Shown: positions 20,509-30,965 of the stretch, one piece after another
Position numbering within the stretch: the first letter of the stretch is position 1
Layout of the letters: the number at the start of each line of letters is the position of its first letter
Assembly (NCBI GenBank): GCA_019054805.1
Contig: JAHQIY010000031.1
Location: 372,001-436,000, forward strand
Direction of reading: 5' to 3'
Source of the DNA: Brachionus manjavacas
Lineage: Eukaryota; Rotifera; Eurotatoria; Ploima; Brachionidae
DNA length: 64,000 nucleotides
Translations under genes and position numbers: made by a program
The notes under the pieces: model-generated
Database searches by the model: none
Seen by the model: the letters and a program-made list of their open reading frames with translations, nothing else
What the model was told of the DNA's origin: nothing

Positions 20509-21029
20509 CTTTTAAAAATACATTCGATTTACATTTATAGGAATTTCTTGTCACTTTATATGCATTTTGTCTTTTGAATTTTTCGTGATTTTATAAAAAT
20601 GCCTTCTCCTGATTTACATCGAAAAGCAAAATATTTGCATTTGGCAATCACTTTCATCGAAAGCTTTTTTTTTATTTTGAATTTATAATTGTCTGTTTAG
20701 TTTTTGGATTCAGAACCATTCAAAATGAAGTAAAATAATTATTTTTATTAGAATTAGAAAGGGAAATTCTTGCCGTATTTCACTGGCTTCAGATTCACTT
20801 TCAGTCGAATTGAGAGTTATTTTTAATCTTAAGGTTAATTTTATATTTAAAAAACCAATTTCACCAATATTACTTTCTTTCAAAAATTTATTTTGAGATT
20901 TGAAAAGGATTCAAGTGTTTTCTTGTGTGAGGAAGGTTGGCGAACTTATAAAGAGAAAATCAAAACTTTAAATTTTGCCTAATTCAAAACCACAAAATTT
21001 CAACAAATTTCACATTTTCTTTTTATATA

Positions 21030-22419
21030 CAGTACTGCTACGATACAGTGATTTTACTAAAAATTACGTGTTTTTACTAGATTTTACGTAAAAATCGGAA
21101 AAAATCTGTGAAATTACGTAAAAATACTAAAGTAAAATAATGTAAATTTACCAGATTTTACGTAATTTTACGTAATTTTACCGGATTTTTCGTCAATTTT
21201 GGTAATCTTCAAAAGGGCCAAAAAAGTCCAATTTTTGGTGAATTTTTGAATTTTTGATTTTTTTATAAATTTTATGAAAAAAAAAACAAAAAAAAACGTT
21301 TTTTTACGTAATTTTACGTAATTTTTTATTATAAAATGGTAATTTTAAGTAAAAAAAAGTAAATTTTAGTAAAAAACACTAGTAAAAAATAAAAATTTTT
21401 AAATTAACGCTAATAGCTAAAGTTTTAATGGTCAGACCAATCACCATTTTTATCTATAACAATTTTTATTACCTAAAATATATAAGATTTAAACTTCATA
21501 AATAAAATAAAAATTGAATAAAATTCAAACTTTTTTTAAATGGTTAATATAACTTTGACATTTAACTGGTGTTAAGGTTTTCTCGAATTCTTTTACTACA
21601 AGACATCAAGACAATGACCCCAAGCATAATTCAATGATGTGCTCTTCTTTTTTGGACTTAAATAATGTAAAATGGGTACTTAAAATTTATAATTTTTTAA
21701 TGTTATATATTTAAAATTCTATATATTTAATATTCTCTAATAAAAGATTAAATCCCCTCCTAAATCTCCTGATCTAAACCCAATAGAGTTGCTATGGAAC
21801 GACTTAAAAAATTACGTAAGAAAAAAATGATTTTATCAGAATCAGATGCAACAATTGGGGTAAAAGAATTCGAGAAAACCTTAACACCAGTTAAATGTCA
21901 AAGTTATATTAACCATTAAAAAAAGTTTTAATTTTATTCAATTTTTATTTTATTTATGAAGTTTAAATCTTATATATTTTAGGTAATAAAAATTGTTATA
22001 GATAAAAATGGTGATTGGTCTGACCATTAAAACTTTAGCTATTAGCGTTAATTTAAAAATTTTTATTTTTTACTAGTGTTTTTTACTAAAATTTACTTTT
22101 TTTTACTTAAAATTACCATTTTATAATAAAAAATTACGTAAAATTACGTAAAAAAACGTTTTTTTTTTTTGTTTTTTTTTCATAAAATTTATAAAAAAAA
22201 TCAAAAAATTCAAAAATTCACCAAAAATTGGACTTTTTTGGCCCTTTTGAAGATTACCAAAATTGACGAAAAATCCGGTAAAATTACGTAAAATCTGGTA
22301 AATTTACATTATTTTACTTTAGTATTTTTACGTAATTTCACAGATTTTTTCCGATTTTTACGTAAAATCTAGTAAAAACACGTAATTTTTAGTAAAATCA
22401 CTGTATCGTAGCAGTACTG
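21030..22419 (+). mobile_element. Giant palindromic Tc1/mariner-like element
   Basis: 1,390 bp flanked by TA (21028-21029 and 22420-22421). Both ends start CAGTACTGCTACGATACAGT. The arms are nearly perfect inverted repeats of about 560 bp (21030-21596 and 21860-22419), separated by a 263-bp unique centre that contains the middle of a transposase. The arms are rich in repeated TTACGTAAAA-like motifs. The right arm carries the 3' part of the transposase, so the left arm is an inverted copy of the right end that replaced the 5' half of the element. Confidence 0.9.
21604..21919 (+). pseudogene. Tc1-like DDE transposase fragment with a 71-bp intron
   Basis: Begins in the unique centre: HQDNDPKHNSMM (second catalytic Asp, typical Tc1 QDNDPKH), LDLNNVKW, then a GT...AG intron at 21676-21746. 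It resumes in frame with IKSPPKSPDLNPIELLWNDL (third catalytic Glu, DD34E type). After that an A run is one base short, shifting the frame before LSESDATIGVKEFEKTL. Everything upstream of the second Asp is absent, replaced by the inverted arm. Such elements need transposase from elsewhere. Confidence 0.85.
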
Positions 22420-22527
22420 TAAGAAAAAAAAATTTCAATGGGATATTTGGAACGATGAATGAGAAAAAACACACTTATTAAGACAAAAATGCACTTTCAA
22501 AGCGAATATTACACTTAAAAATAAAAC

Positions 22528-22568
22528 GTGGATATATTATTATAGTCAAATTTTTCAAAGGAATGTCA
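22528..22568 (+). repeat. 38-bp direct repeat, copy 1
   Basis: TATATTATTATAGTCAAATT then TTTCAAAGGAATGTCAAA, identical to 26763-26800. The two copies lie 4.2 kb apart around the gene cluster at 23.7-26.1 kb. Confidence 0.7.
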
Positions 22569-22754
22569 AATTTGAAAAAATTATTTTGTCAAATTTAATA
22601 TTCTCATGCGGCCATAAAACGTAGTGTAAAGTTGAGGTTCAATAAATATTTATAAGTTGTATAATAACCATAAATATGTTCTAGAACTTAAGCAATTAAG
22701 AAATGAATAATTCATTTTACTAAATAAATCTATTATTACAAATTAAAAATCATT

Positions 22755-23190
22755 AGATAGAAGATGCCTAGAACGGAATAATCAATCTAGCCGAATCAAA
22801 TGACAAAAATAATTAGAAAAAATTAACTTGAATTTATTTTTATTTATTTGTTTTCTGTACCGAGCTAGAGCTCCTTCAGAATAAGTTAAAAATTAAAAAA
22901 ATAAAATAAAAATGAAATAAAATAAAAATTAAATTAAAGTTAATCAAATAAGATAAAAAAAAAAAAAAAAAAAAAAAAAGAATTAAAAAAAAGTAAATAA
23001 GCTAAATAAATGAAAATTAAGAATATATAAAATTGGAAAAGATTGTTACATGTGGCTCATGTTTAAATAGTTCAAGTTTCAGGAAAAAAAGAAGAAATAG
23101 TAAGGTAGCAATTAATGAGAAAAAAATGCGTTAAATATCTAAGAAAATGATGATTTGATTTTCTTCTGACCTCAAATTATCAAATAATTA
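22755..23190 (+). repeat. Short interspersed repeat R1, split by a LINE-A tail
   Basis: Segments 22,755-22,832 and 23,119-23,190 together match the reverse complement of 36,030-36,180, where the sequence is uninterrupted. A third partial copy is at 26,205-26,252. The family is about 150 bp, non-coding and of unknown type. Confidence 0.65.
22833..23118 (-). mobile_element. LINE-A 3' end, 5'-truncated
   Basis: Reverse complement of 54,270-54,550: it retains the last coding bases (GCTACCTTACTATTTC...), the UTR with CATGAGCCACATGTAACAAT and the GCTCGGTACAGAAAACAAAT terminus. The 36-kb R1 copy gives the empty site (ACTTGAAT|GAGAAAAAAATG), so only a few bases were duplicated here. Confidence 0.88.
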
Positions 23191-23269
23191 GAATTTATCG
23201 ATAATCTTTTTTCTGTTTCAAGTACATTTTTCTAATTATTTTTGTCGTTATCGATTAAAAAATCTAAAT

Positions 23270-23560
23270 CAATTCGGTCGAGTTAAAAGCGTCGAAGGGT
23301 GCCGACGTTAAATTGTGCGCATTTTTCTCTCAAGTACGCCGCCAATCCGTCCCTAATTAAATTAAATCGAAATTAAATTCATCCACACCAAACGTTCAAA
23401 CTTGTACACAGTTCATAGCCGAGACATAAATTCCCGTCGACAATCTATTCGACTTGCACAAATTGACGTTGAGAACAAATTTTGGCCGGTTTCGCATCGA
23501 GACCAGTCAAGGCCTTTAAATGAGCATTGAATGCTCTAGCAGTTTGACCGATGACTTTTC
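23270..23560. other. G+C-richer region upstream of a spliced gene
   Basis: Noticeably higher G+C with many CG dinucleotides. It could be the promoter/leader of the gene starting at 23734. The minus strand also reads VIGQTARAFNAHLKALTGLD then KPAKICSQRQFVQVE before a stop, so an old element-derived coding remnant is an alternative. Confidence 0.35.
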
Positions 23561-23733
23561 TTATTTTTTATTTTTTAGATTTTTTAGATTTTTCTTATTT
23601 TTTAGATTTAAAACAATATTTAAAAGATTGTGATTCATTCATTCAAACAAATTTTAGTTCTGTAAGTTTTTTTTAAATTTTATTCTAAATTTGATTATTC
23701 AAATTAAACATGTTTTTTTATTAATTTTAAAAA

Positions 23734-25229
23734 ATGAACAATCAAAACGATGATCCTCAAAAATTGGAATTATTTGAACAATTGTCTAAGCAAACTGAAA
23801 CATTTTGTAATGAAAATTTGCATGTGACTTTTAATAAATATCTTCAATATTACAACTGCAATGTATGTTTTTCTTTATTTTAAAATTTAAGCTAGAATAA
23901 ATCTTAATTAAATTTTTATTAAGGATAATTACTCAGTTAAAACAGCTGAAAAAATAATTTCAGAGACAAAATTGTTTCGATATGAAATAACTTTAACCGA
24001 AAATTTAACTCAAAAAACGAGTATTTTTTTTAGTGAAAAGGCTTCAAAATACGAGGAAAAATTGGATGCCAAAGAAAAATTTATTAAACAATCAAAAATA
24101 CCACTTCCGCAAAATGGAGAACTTCGTTTTGACACTAACAATTTGCTTAAATCATCAGAACCAATTGACACAATCATTAACGAAAAATCAAAAATTTCGA
24201 AAAAAGAATGTTTGTTTCAAAAAAAAAATTTTTAAATTTTTTCACATTTTATTTAATTACTGCTGCCTATTCCATTTAAAAATAATTCAAACTAAAAGTT
24301 AATTTCGATAAGAAATAAATTCGATTAATAACTGATATTTGATTAAGCTTTGAAAAACTAATTTTCTATTCTAGTATTGATTTTAGGCTTTTTTTAAAAT
24401 TTATTAAAAGTGAAAAATATATCTGCTCCTACTACTATTTTGAGAAATTAATAAATATAAGTTTGTTTTATTTTTAAAATAATATGCAAATGGAAAAATT
24501 ATAAATTTTAAAAATATATATATTTATTTTTTTTAAGCCATAAATGTAAATAAACAAGACCAAGATTTAGTTATTCTTGGAGGCCTTTATTCAAAGTTTT
24601 ACAACTTTCACAAGGTAAAAATTAACGAACTTAAATAATCATTGTTCAAAATAGATTTTTAAATCAATTAAATTTAAATGCCAGTGGCTTCAATATTTAA
24701 AAAATAACTATCTAAGTAATTTAATCATTAAAGAAATAAAAGAATAGGTTTGAAATTTTACAAGACCGATTAAATTCTAGTACATATTAAAATTAATTAG
24801 AGATTTGTGACTTAAAAATTTATTCCGATTTTAAATTAACTTAATTACTTAAAAAAATTCTAAATAGATCTCTCTTTGAAACTTTTAGTGAAAAATCAAC
24901 CAAAAAAGATTTGGCTCGCAAAAGATGCTATTTAGAATTTTTAACAAAAACAAAATTTCCTCATCCAAAAAATTTTAATAAAAAAGGTAATCATAAAATT
25001 TAATTTGATAAAATTGTAAAAATTTTTATTATTAAAATTTTTTTTAGATTTTGATCAATTTAATATATATACTCCAAACAAAATAAATAAAAACGATTTA
25101 GAAAATGCAAAATCTTCAAGTGGATATATCTGGGACAATCAAGATTGGAATTTTGAGGGTCCTGCGAAAAAACGGCAAGAGAAACCGGCTAATTTAACAT
25201 ATACAGTTTTAGATTGCAGAGATAATTAA
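23734..25229 (+). CDS. Multi-exon gene of unknown function
   Basis: Exon 1 23734-23862 (MNNQNDDPQKLELFEQLSKQ...), intron 61 bp, exon 2 23924-24209 (DNYSVKTAEKIISETKLFRY...), exon 3 24538-24614 (VNKQDQDLVILGGLYSKFYN), a probable exon 4 at 24685-24747 (WLQYLKNNYLSNLI), exon 5 24868-24986 (SLFETFSEKSTKKDLARKRC) and exon 6 25048-25229 (GYIWDNQDWNFEGPAKK ... CRDN). Phases of exons 1-2, 2-3, 3-4 and 5-6 agree; exons 4-5 do not join in frame with the visible splice sites, so one exon edge is wrong or the gene is damaged. The protein would be about 260 residues, hydrophilic and Lys/Glu/Asn-rich, with no signal peptide or membrane segment. I do not recognise the family; KDLARKRCYLEFLTKTKFPH looks like its most structured part. 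Confidence 0.55.
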
Positions 25230-25311
25230 AAAAAATAAACAAAAATAATTATATAAAATTTTAACTTTTCTAAAAGAATTCGGCTTTGAAAAAATAAATA
25301 GAAAAGATTAG

Positions 25312-25563
25312 CTTTTCGTTCACACCCACTTGAATCAACATTCATTTGAAGGAGTTTCTATTAATTATTATGATCCTTCATGGTTCCATATGTCAGACCT
25401 TTTACATAATCAAAAGCCTTTGGATAGCCCAACAATCAGTCAATCAAATGATTGTCATGAACTGTTGTAAGATTTGTTAAAATCTCAAAAAAAAAGAAAA
25501 AAATCTGAAATTTTAAAATGGATTAGTGGAAATGATTTTAATTTGGAAACAGAAGAGAATTGA
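25312..25563 (+). pseudogene. Coding-like remnant with one internal stop
   Basis: After a possible acceptor GATTAG the frame reads LFVHTHLNQHSFEGVSINYY, DPSWFHMSDLLHNQKP, stops at 25468, and continues in the same frame with KSEILKWISGNDFNLETEEN to 25563. It could be an extra 3' exon of the preceding gene or a separate decayed gene. Not recognised. Confidence 0.35.
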
Positions 25564-26030
25564 AAATAAATGTTAATAATTAACAGCTTAATTTAATTCT
25601 AAATTATGAATTGGTTTTTGGTTTGTATTTTTTCTTTAATAATATCTAAATAAATTTGAAATAAATTGAATGTTTTTGTATCAATATCTTCTTTTTCAAA
25701 TTCAATTATAAGTATAATTTCAGGTGATTTAGATTAAAGAGCTTTTAAAATTAGTCAAGGCTAATTGAAATCAATTTACAAAATAATGTCGTTTTTTTTG
25801 TTTAAATTTTAATTCTATGCTCATTTTATTAAAATCTAAGGAATTATAAATCAAACTTAAAATCGCAAAGTTTTGATGAAATTTGATGAACAAAATGATG
25901 AATTGATTCGGAATGCAACATTTAACAAAGTAATACTCTGTGTTATCACGCTCACAGCGCAATAATTGCAAATTTATCGCTGCAAAACGTCTCACCCTGA
26001 CAAGCCGTCGACCATAACGCAACGAAACAA

Positions 26031-27092
26031 ATGCAAATGTTACGACGATTTCAAGATCAACTCTTATCCGACGGAAAATTCACCGCTAAAAAGGTATTTT
26101 TTTTCTATTAAAGTTGTACACACAGAGACATATTAAAGTTTATTTTCATTTTTAAAGTAAAAAAATAAAATAAAATTATTATTTCGGTTAATATCAAAGA
26201 TGATGATTTGATTTTCTAATGAACTCAAATTATCAAATGAATAGATTATTTTTCGACTTAAATAGCCACATTTTTTCTTATAAAACCAAAAAAAAAAAAC
26301 TTAATTTTAAAATTTATTAGAAATTTTAATTCTTCTAATTTTAATAATCAACAATTTTTTTGAATAATTCATTGATCATTTTAAGCACTGGAAAAATTGA
26401 ATTATTAATTTAAAGTTCAAGAAATTTTTGTTCTTATCACTAAAATTCTCGACAAATTAATTACAAATTTTTCAAATCAAAATTTTAAGAGAAATAAATA
26501 AAAATAATTTTAAAAAATAGGAAAAAAAAATTTAAGTTTTACAATACAATTTTTAGTTACTTTGAGTAATTAAACCTGCATAGAGAGACTAAATTTAGGG
26601 TAAATTATTCGAGTTTAAAATTTTTAAAAGAGGGTTTAAAACACCTCGGACTGTCTTTGGTTAATGATTATTTTTTGTGATTAAAATAATTATTTTTTGT
26701 ATTTTTTGTAATTTTCTAATTTGTTTTATTATTAAAAAAATTTTTAATGCTTTAAAAAAAGGGTATATTATTATAGTCAAATTTTTCAAAGGAATGTCAA
26801 AAAAATAGCGTTTGGTCATTATGAGGTAAAATTTAAATCAGTTTTTAGAGCCAACATAAATAATAAATAAAAATTTGGATTTAAAAATTTTTTGATAATA
26901 TAATTTTACAAAAATAAACTTAAACTAAATTAAATTAAATTAAAAAAAAATTTAAATTTATAAATTTATTATTTTAAAATTTAATAAAAGTTTCGACTGG
27001 CTCACGCTGATCGACGCTGTCATGTCATGTACAAACAATCGTTGGCCGCCGATTTCAACTCCAACCCAAAGTTAACAATGAATAAGCATTGA
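26031..27092 (+). CDS. Possible two-exon small protein gene
   Basis: Exon 1 26031-26093 (MQMLRRFQDQLLSDGKFTAK, K) ends at AAG|GTATTT. Exon 2 26991-27092 follows AATAAAAG and reads FRLAHADRRCHVMYKQSLAA then DFNSNPKLTMNKH and stop. Both exons are phase 0 and much richer in G+C and in C-ending codons than the surroundings, which favours coding. The product would be 54 basic residues. The 900-bp intron contains repeat sequence (R1 fragment and the 38-bp repeat). Function unknown; the second exon might instead belong to a longer, unseen gene. Confidence 0.4.
26763..26800 (+). repeat. 38-bp direct repeat, copy 2
   Basis: Same sequence as 22528-22568. Just beyond it, GCGTTTGGTCATTATGAGG is similar to the reverse complement of CTCATGCGGCCATAAAACG at 22,606, hinting at an inverted arrangement. 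Confidence 0.7.
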
Positions 27093-27099
27093 ATTGAAA

Positions 27100-28232
27100 T
27101 CTTTCGCCAGTGACACACATTGTCTGTAGATTTCTTTTATTAGCTCTCTTTTAAAGAGAACAAATAACTTGATTCCAAAGTCATCAAGACGTAAGAACCA
27201 ATTATTAAGTGCATTTCTTTGTTAAATAAATTGATTTTTTACAAAAATAATTTTTTAAAATTTTTAATTTAAATAAATTTTTTAACATTGCCAAAAAAAT
27301 CAAATAAATGATTTTTTTTGGCAATATTCAACATCATTTAGCTATTTTTTCAAAAAATATTTAGATTTAATAACAGAATCATTTTTGCACGATAAATGCA
27401 TTTGTATTCAGATAAGATCCTTAATATACGACTTTTTTGGAAATAAAAATCCTTTTGTTTTCAAAAGTAAAGCTATTTGGAGATCAATAATCAGATAAAT
27501 TGAATTTTTTTGGCACCAAAATACACCTGAAATAAAAAAAAAAACTTCGAAATTGAATTGAATTTTTTGGTTGCTAAAAAGCACCTCAATAAAAAAAATG
27601 CTTCAAAATATTATTTTTTAGGGGATCAATTATGCCAAAAATTGAATCTTTGTTGGAACCTAAATTATGGGGCTTTTAAGCGTTAAAAAATTCAATTTAT
27701 AACATAATTGTTCCATAAATAACTATTCTTTTAAAAACAAGAATATTTATAAGCCCAAAAAGAAATAAAGTCGGCATCAAAGTACAATTTATATATGGCA
27801 CAAAATGGCAATCCTAAAATTTTTTTCAAATTATTTAATTAATTATAAAGTTGATCCTCACATAGCTATATTTTTAAACATCTATTGATTTAATAATTTT
27901 TTTATTCAAAATTTAAAGTTTTTTAAAAAAAATTAATCATAAACACCAATGGTTAGAATTTGTTCAAGTGGTATTCAAGAAAAAAATTATTACATATAAC
28001 AGTGTTAAAAAAATTTTTATTGGATTTGAGTTTGTTTTATTTTTTACATCTGTCTCTAAAAATAATTGTCTCTAAATTAAAAAATAAAACCTGCAAATTC
28101 TTTATGTTTTTATCAAAAGAAATCATATTTTTATTACAGTTTTATTTGTAAAAAAGATGGATAAAAAAAAAATTTAATGTTTTTATTTTTATCTAAGATT
28201 ATTTTTGCCTTTAATAATGAATTATATTTTGT
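27100..28232. other. A+T-rich interval, no gene seen
   Basis: Contains a tandem duplication of about 50 bp at 27,497-27,600 (GAATTTTTTTGGCACCAAAA / GAATTTTTTGGTTGCTAAAA). The frame at 27960-28151 is low-complexity. Nothing else supportable. Confidence 0.4.
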
Positions 28233-28925
28233 CTAAAATTTTAAAAATAAATCACTAAAATTATTAAAAGGAGTAGAATTATTGATTTTCTCACTGACTA
28301 ATGGCACGAAATGGCTACTTGCAAATCCAATCTTTAAATTTTCAAGTTCATTTTCACTTATTGAATATTTATAACAAAAGGGCACCATTGTTTCAGTGTT
28401 AAGATTATAAATAAGAATCTCTTTATTCAGTAAGATGCTTGTTGCTAAAATATATAACATCATTGCCCATTCATTTTTAATTATAGATTTACAGATGATT
28501 GTTTCGAATGATCCCACATAATAATGTTTTGTAATTATATTTTAAAATAAATTTTGGTATTCCAATAGAATGAAGATTGATCCAATTTTGATTATATAAA
28601 AAAATTCATCTGTGCCGAATAGAAGAAATGAAATTGACCGATAAAAACAATTACCATCACCTAGTGTCTTAATAGGGACATAACCACTTAGATTAAATAA
28701 TTCGACAATTTTACTAAAAAAACTGGTTTCATCAATATTTTGACCTGAAAACAATATTGCTTTCTTGATTTTTCTGAGATAATTTATAATGTTTGTAAAA
28801 TGTGTAGGTTTGCTTACAAAAAATGTTCTTACTTCATCAAAATTCCACACTTTATTACAAATAATTTGATAAATTTCTTCAAAAATTTTCTTATTTAATT
28901 CTATTGGTTCTTCATTCACTTCCAT
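28233..28925 (-). pseudogene. OTU-type cysteine protease domain (C-terminal part of the element gene)
   Basis: Two minus-strand frames. The first (28925-28542) carries the OTU signature with catalytic Asp and Cys in LGDGNCFYRSISFLLFG. The second (28517-28233) carries NEWAMMLYILATSILLNKEI and the catalytic His region IGFASSHFVPLV. A frameshift or missing intron separates them at about 28,520-28,545. OTU enzymes remove ubiquitin; they recur in mobile elements and viruses. Same-strand transposase pieces upstream suggest this is the C-terminal domain of one large protein now split by LINE-G. Confidence 0.7.
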
Positions 28926-29005
28926 AGGCTCTTCGCATATTTATTCAACGCACAAATCAACATTATGTGATAAGTTAATGAATTCATTCCTGTCAGTTTG
29001 TAAAT

Positions 29006-29059
29006 AAATTGGATCATATTCAAATAAATTTTGATAAATTTGTAAATATCATAATTTTG

Positions 29060-29065
<6 letters not shown>
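29006..29065 (-). repeat. 60-bp target-site duplication, left copy
   Basis: AAATTGGATCATATTCAAAT through AATTTTGATAATA. It matches 30697-30756 with one mismatch by eye. Confidence 0.9.
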
Positions 29066-29092
<27 letters not shown>

Positions 29093-30696
29093 TGAGTCAT
29101 AGCAAGGAATCACCCTGCAAGCAATCCAAAACAACTTGAATCGCTATGATGACTGGTTGTGCGTTTGGCAAGAAGGAATGTGGGACGATGAGTTTTCTAG
29201 CTAAGGCCACTCCAGTCCTAGCGTAAACGCTTCTGGGGAGTGCCCAGGCCTTCGACTCACCGTCTCACTGACTTGGCCATGGTTGGTCGTTGAGGTTTAG
29301 GTGGTGGTGGTGTTCGTGCGGGCAAGATGTATGTCGAGGCGGGCCTTGAAGCTGTTAAGAGTTGGAGCGTTGACTGTCGAGGACGCGAGGTTGTTCCAGA
29401 TAGACGCAACTCTGTTATTTAGGAAGTTTGTTCGCGCCGGGCAGTTGGATAGTTGGACAAAAAGGCGTTTTTTGTGACCCCTGATTGCGTTGGCTGGGCC
29501 GTGGCAGGCGATGGACGACATAAAATTGGTTGAGGCTAGCCATTTGACGTCAAGTAGTCCATTTGCGATCTTGTAGTGGGAGATGAGATCACCCCTTGAT
29601 CTGCGTGATTCGAGGGTGGTTAGGTTAAGGATGGCGAGCCTGTCTTGGTAGCTTCGGTCTCTGATGCGGCCTACTAGTTTGGTTGCTCTCCTTTGGATGT
29701 TTTCGATGATCCTTACATATGCTCGTCTATGGGATTCCATACTGAGGTGGCATATTCGAGGTGGGGTCGGACAAAAGCAGTGTACAGGGACTTGAAGGAT
29801 TGAGGATTCCAGGCATGGAAGGCCTGGCGGAGTTGTCCAAGAATGGAGTTGGCTTTGGCCGCCGAGTGTTGGCAGTGGGTTCTCCATTTCAGGTCACTAG
29901 AGAAATATACGCCGAGGTCCTTTTCCGTTTTGATCTCTTCAAGTGTCAGTCTGGAACCGGTTTCAGCTGATGTCATGGTGAGCTTGAGAGAAGTGCAAAA
30001 GTGATTAGTTTTATTTTGAAAACCATGAATTTGCATTTCTCGACGTTGAAACTCATGTGCCAGGTGTTAGCCCACGTCGCGAGCAGGTCTATATCGGACT
30101 GTAGTTGGGCGATATCGAGGCCGTTCTTGATGGTGGCAATGATCTTAGTGTCATCGGCAAAGAGCTTGCAGTGGTGGTGTACTCCGTTTGGCATATCGTT
30201 GATGAACAGGGTGAATAGTAGAGGACCAAGAACGGATCCCTGAGGTACACCGCTCGTGACCTGGCACCAGTCTGAAGAGCTGGAGCCGATAACTACTCGT
30301 TGTTTTCGGTCGGAAAGGAAATCGGAGAGCCAAACGAGGAGGAGGCCGTCGAAACCGTAAGACTTTAGCTTGGACAGCAGTGCTGAGTGGGACACTTTAT
30401 CGAAGGCTTTGGCAAAATCGAGGAAGACTATGATCGAGGTGAATCCGCGGCTGGAAGCTTCGGTTATGATATCGAGGGTTTCCAGTAGGTTCGACTCACA
30501 TGACTTTTTGTATACGAAGCCGTGTTGTTGAGGAGTGATGAGCTGGTTAATGATGAGGTGATCCATCATGATGTCTCTGATGATGCGTTCCATTATCTTG
30601 CATGGCACCGCTGTGAGGGATATAGGTCTGTAGTTGACTGGGTCGGTTCTTGTACCTTTCTTGAAGATGGGGGTAACATTCGCTAAAAAAAAAAAA
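29066..30696 (-). mobile_element. LINE-G: G+C-rich, 5'-truncated CR1/Jockey-like LINE
   Basis: 1.63 kb, strikingly G+C-rich against an A+T-rich background. Read on the minus strand it starts inside the RT (ANVTPIFKKGTRTDPVNYRP), runs through HGFVYKKSCESNLLETLDII, IVFLDFAKAFDKVSH (motif A), GVPQGSVLGPLLFTLFINDM (motif B), LFADDTKIIATI (catalytic FADD) and ends at 29297. A 210-bp UTR follows, terminating in a (TAA)n tract of about 30 bp. Two frameshifts (near 30,000 and 29,800) break the frame. The 60-bp duplication with one mismatch indicates a fairly recent insertion into the OTU/transposase gene. Confidence 0.92.
29297..30608 (-). pseudogene. LINE-G reverse transcriptase
   Basis: About 430 codons across three frames (30608-29973, 30036-29713, 29887-29297) covering RT fingers to thumb and the C-terminal domain (RPHLEYATSVWNPI, IENIQRRATKLVGRIRD, LTTLESRRSRGDLISHYKI). 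The catalytic FADD is intact. The upstream endonuclease is missing through 5' truncation. Confidence 0.9.
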
Positions 30697-30756
30697 AAAT
30701 TGGATCATATTCAAATAAATTTTGATAAATTTGTAAATATCAAAATTTTGATAATA
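30697..30756 (-). repeat. 60-bp target-site duplication, right copy
   Basis: Right-hand partner of 29006-29065. Confidence 0.9.
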
Positions 30757-30965
30757 AAAAACTTTTTCCACAGCAGGTTTTGAATAGTAACTATATCCTT
30801 GCTTTTTTTTTTTTTTGTTTTCTTGTCAGACCATTCTTCTTCTTTTTTTAATAGTTCACCTTTATTTTTAAAGTCTTTTTCAGGCTTATTCAAATAAAAC
30901 TTAAGATATTTTGATTTAATTCGCATAAAACTCAAACTAACAAATTCACTGGCATAACATTTTTT

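Noticed and set aside
23270-23530. Possible tRNA or small RNA gene in the G+C-richer stretch
   Set aside because: No cloverleaf, no A/B boxes and no CCA-like end could be drawn on either strand.
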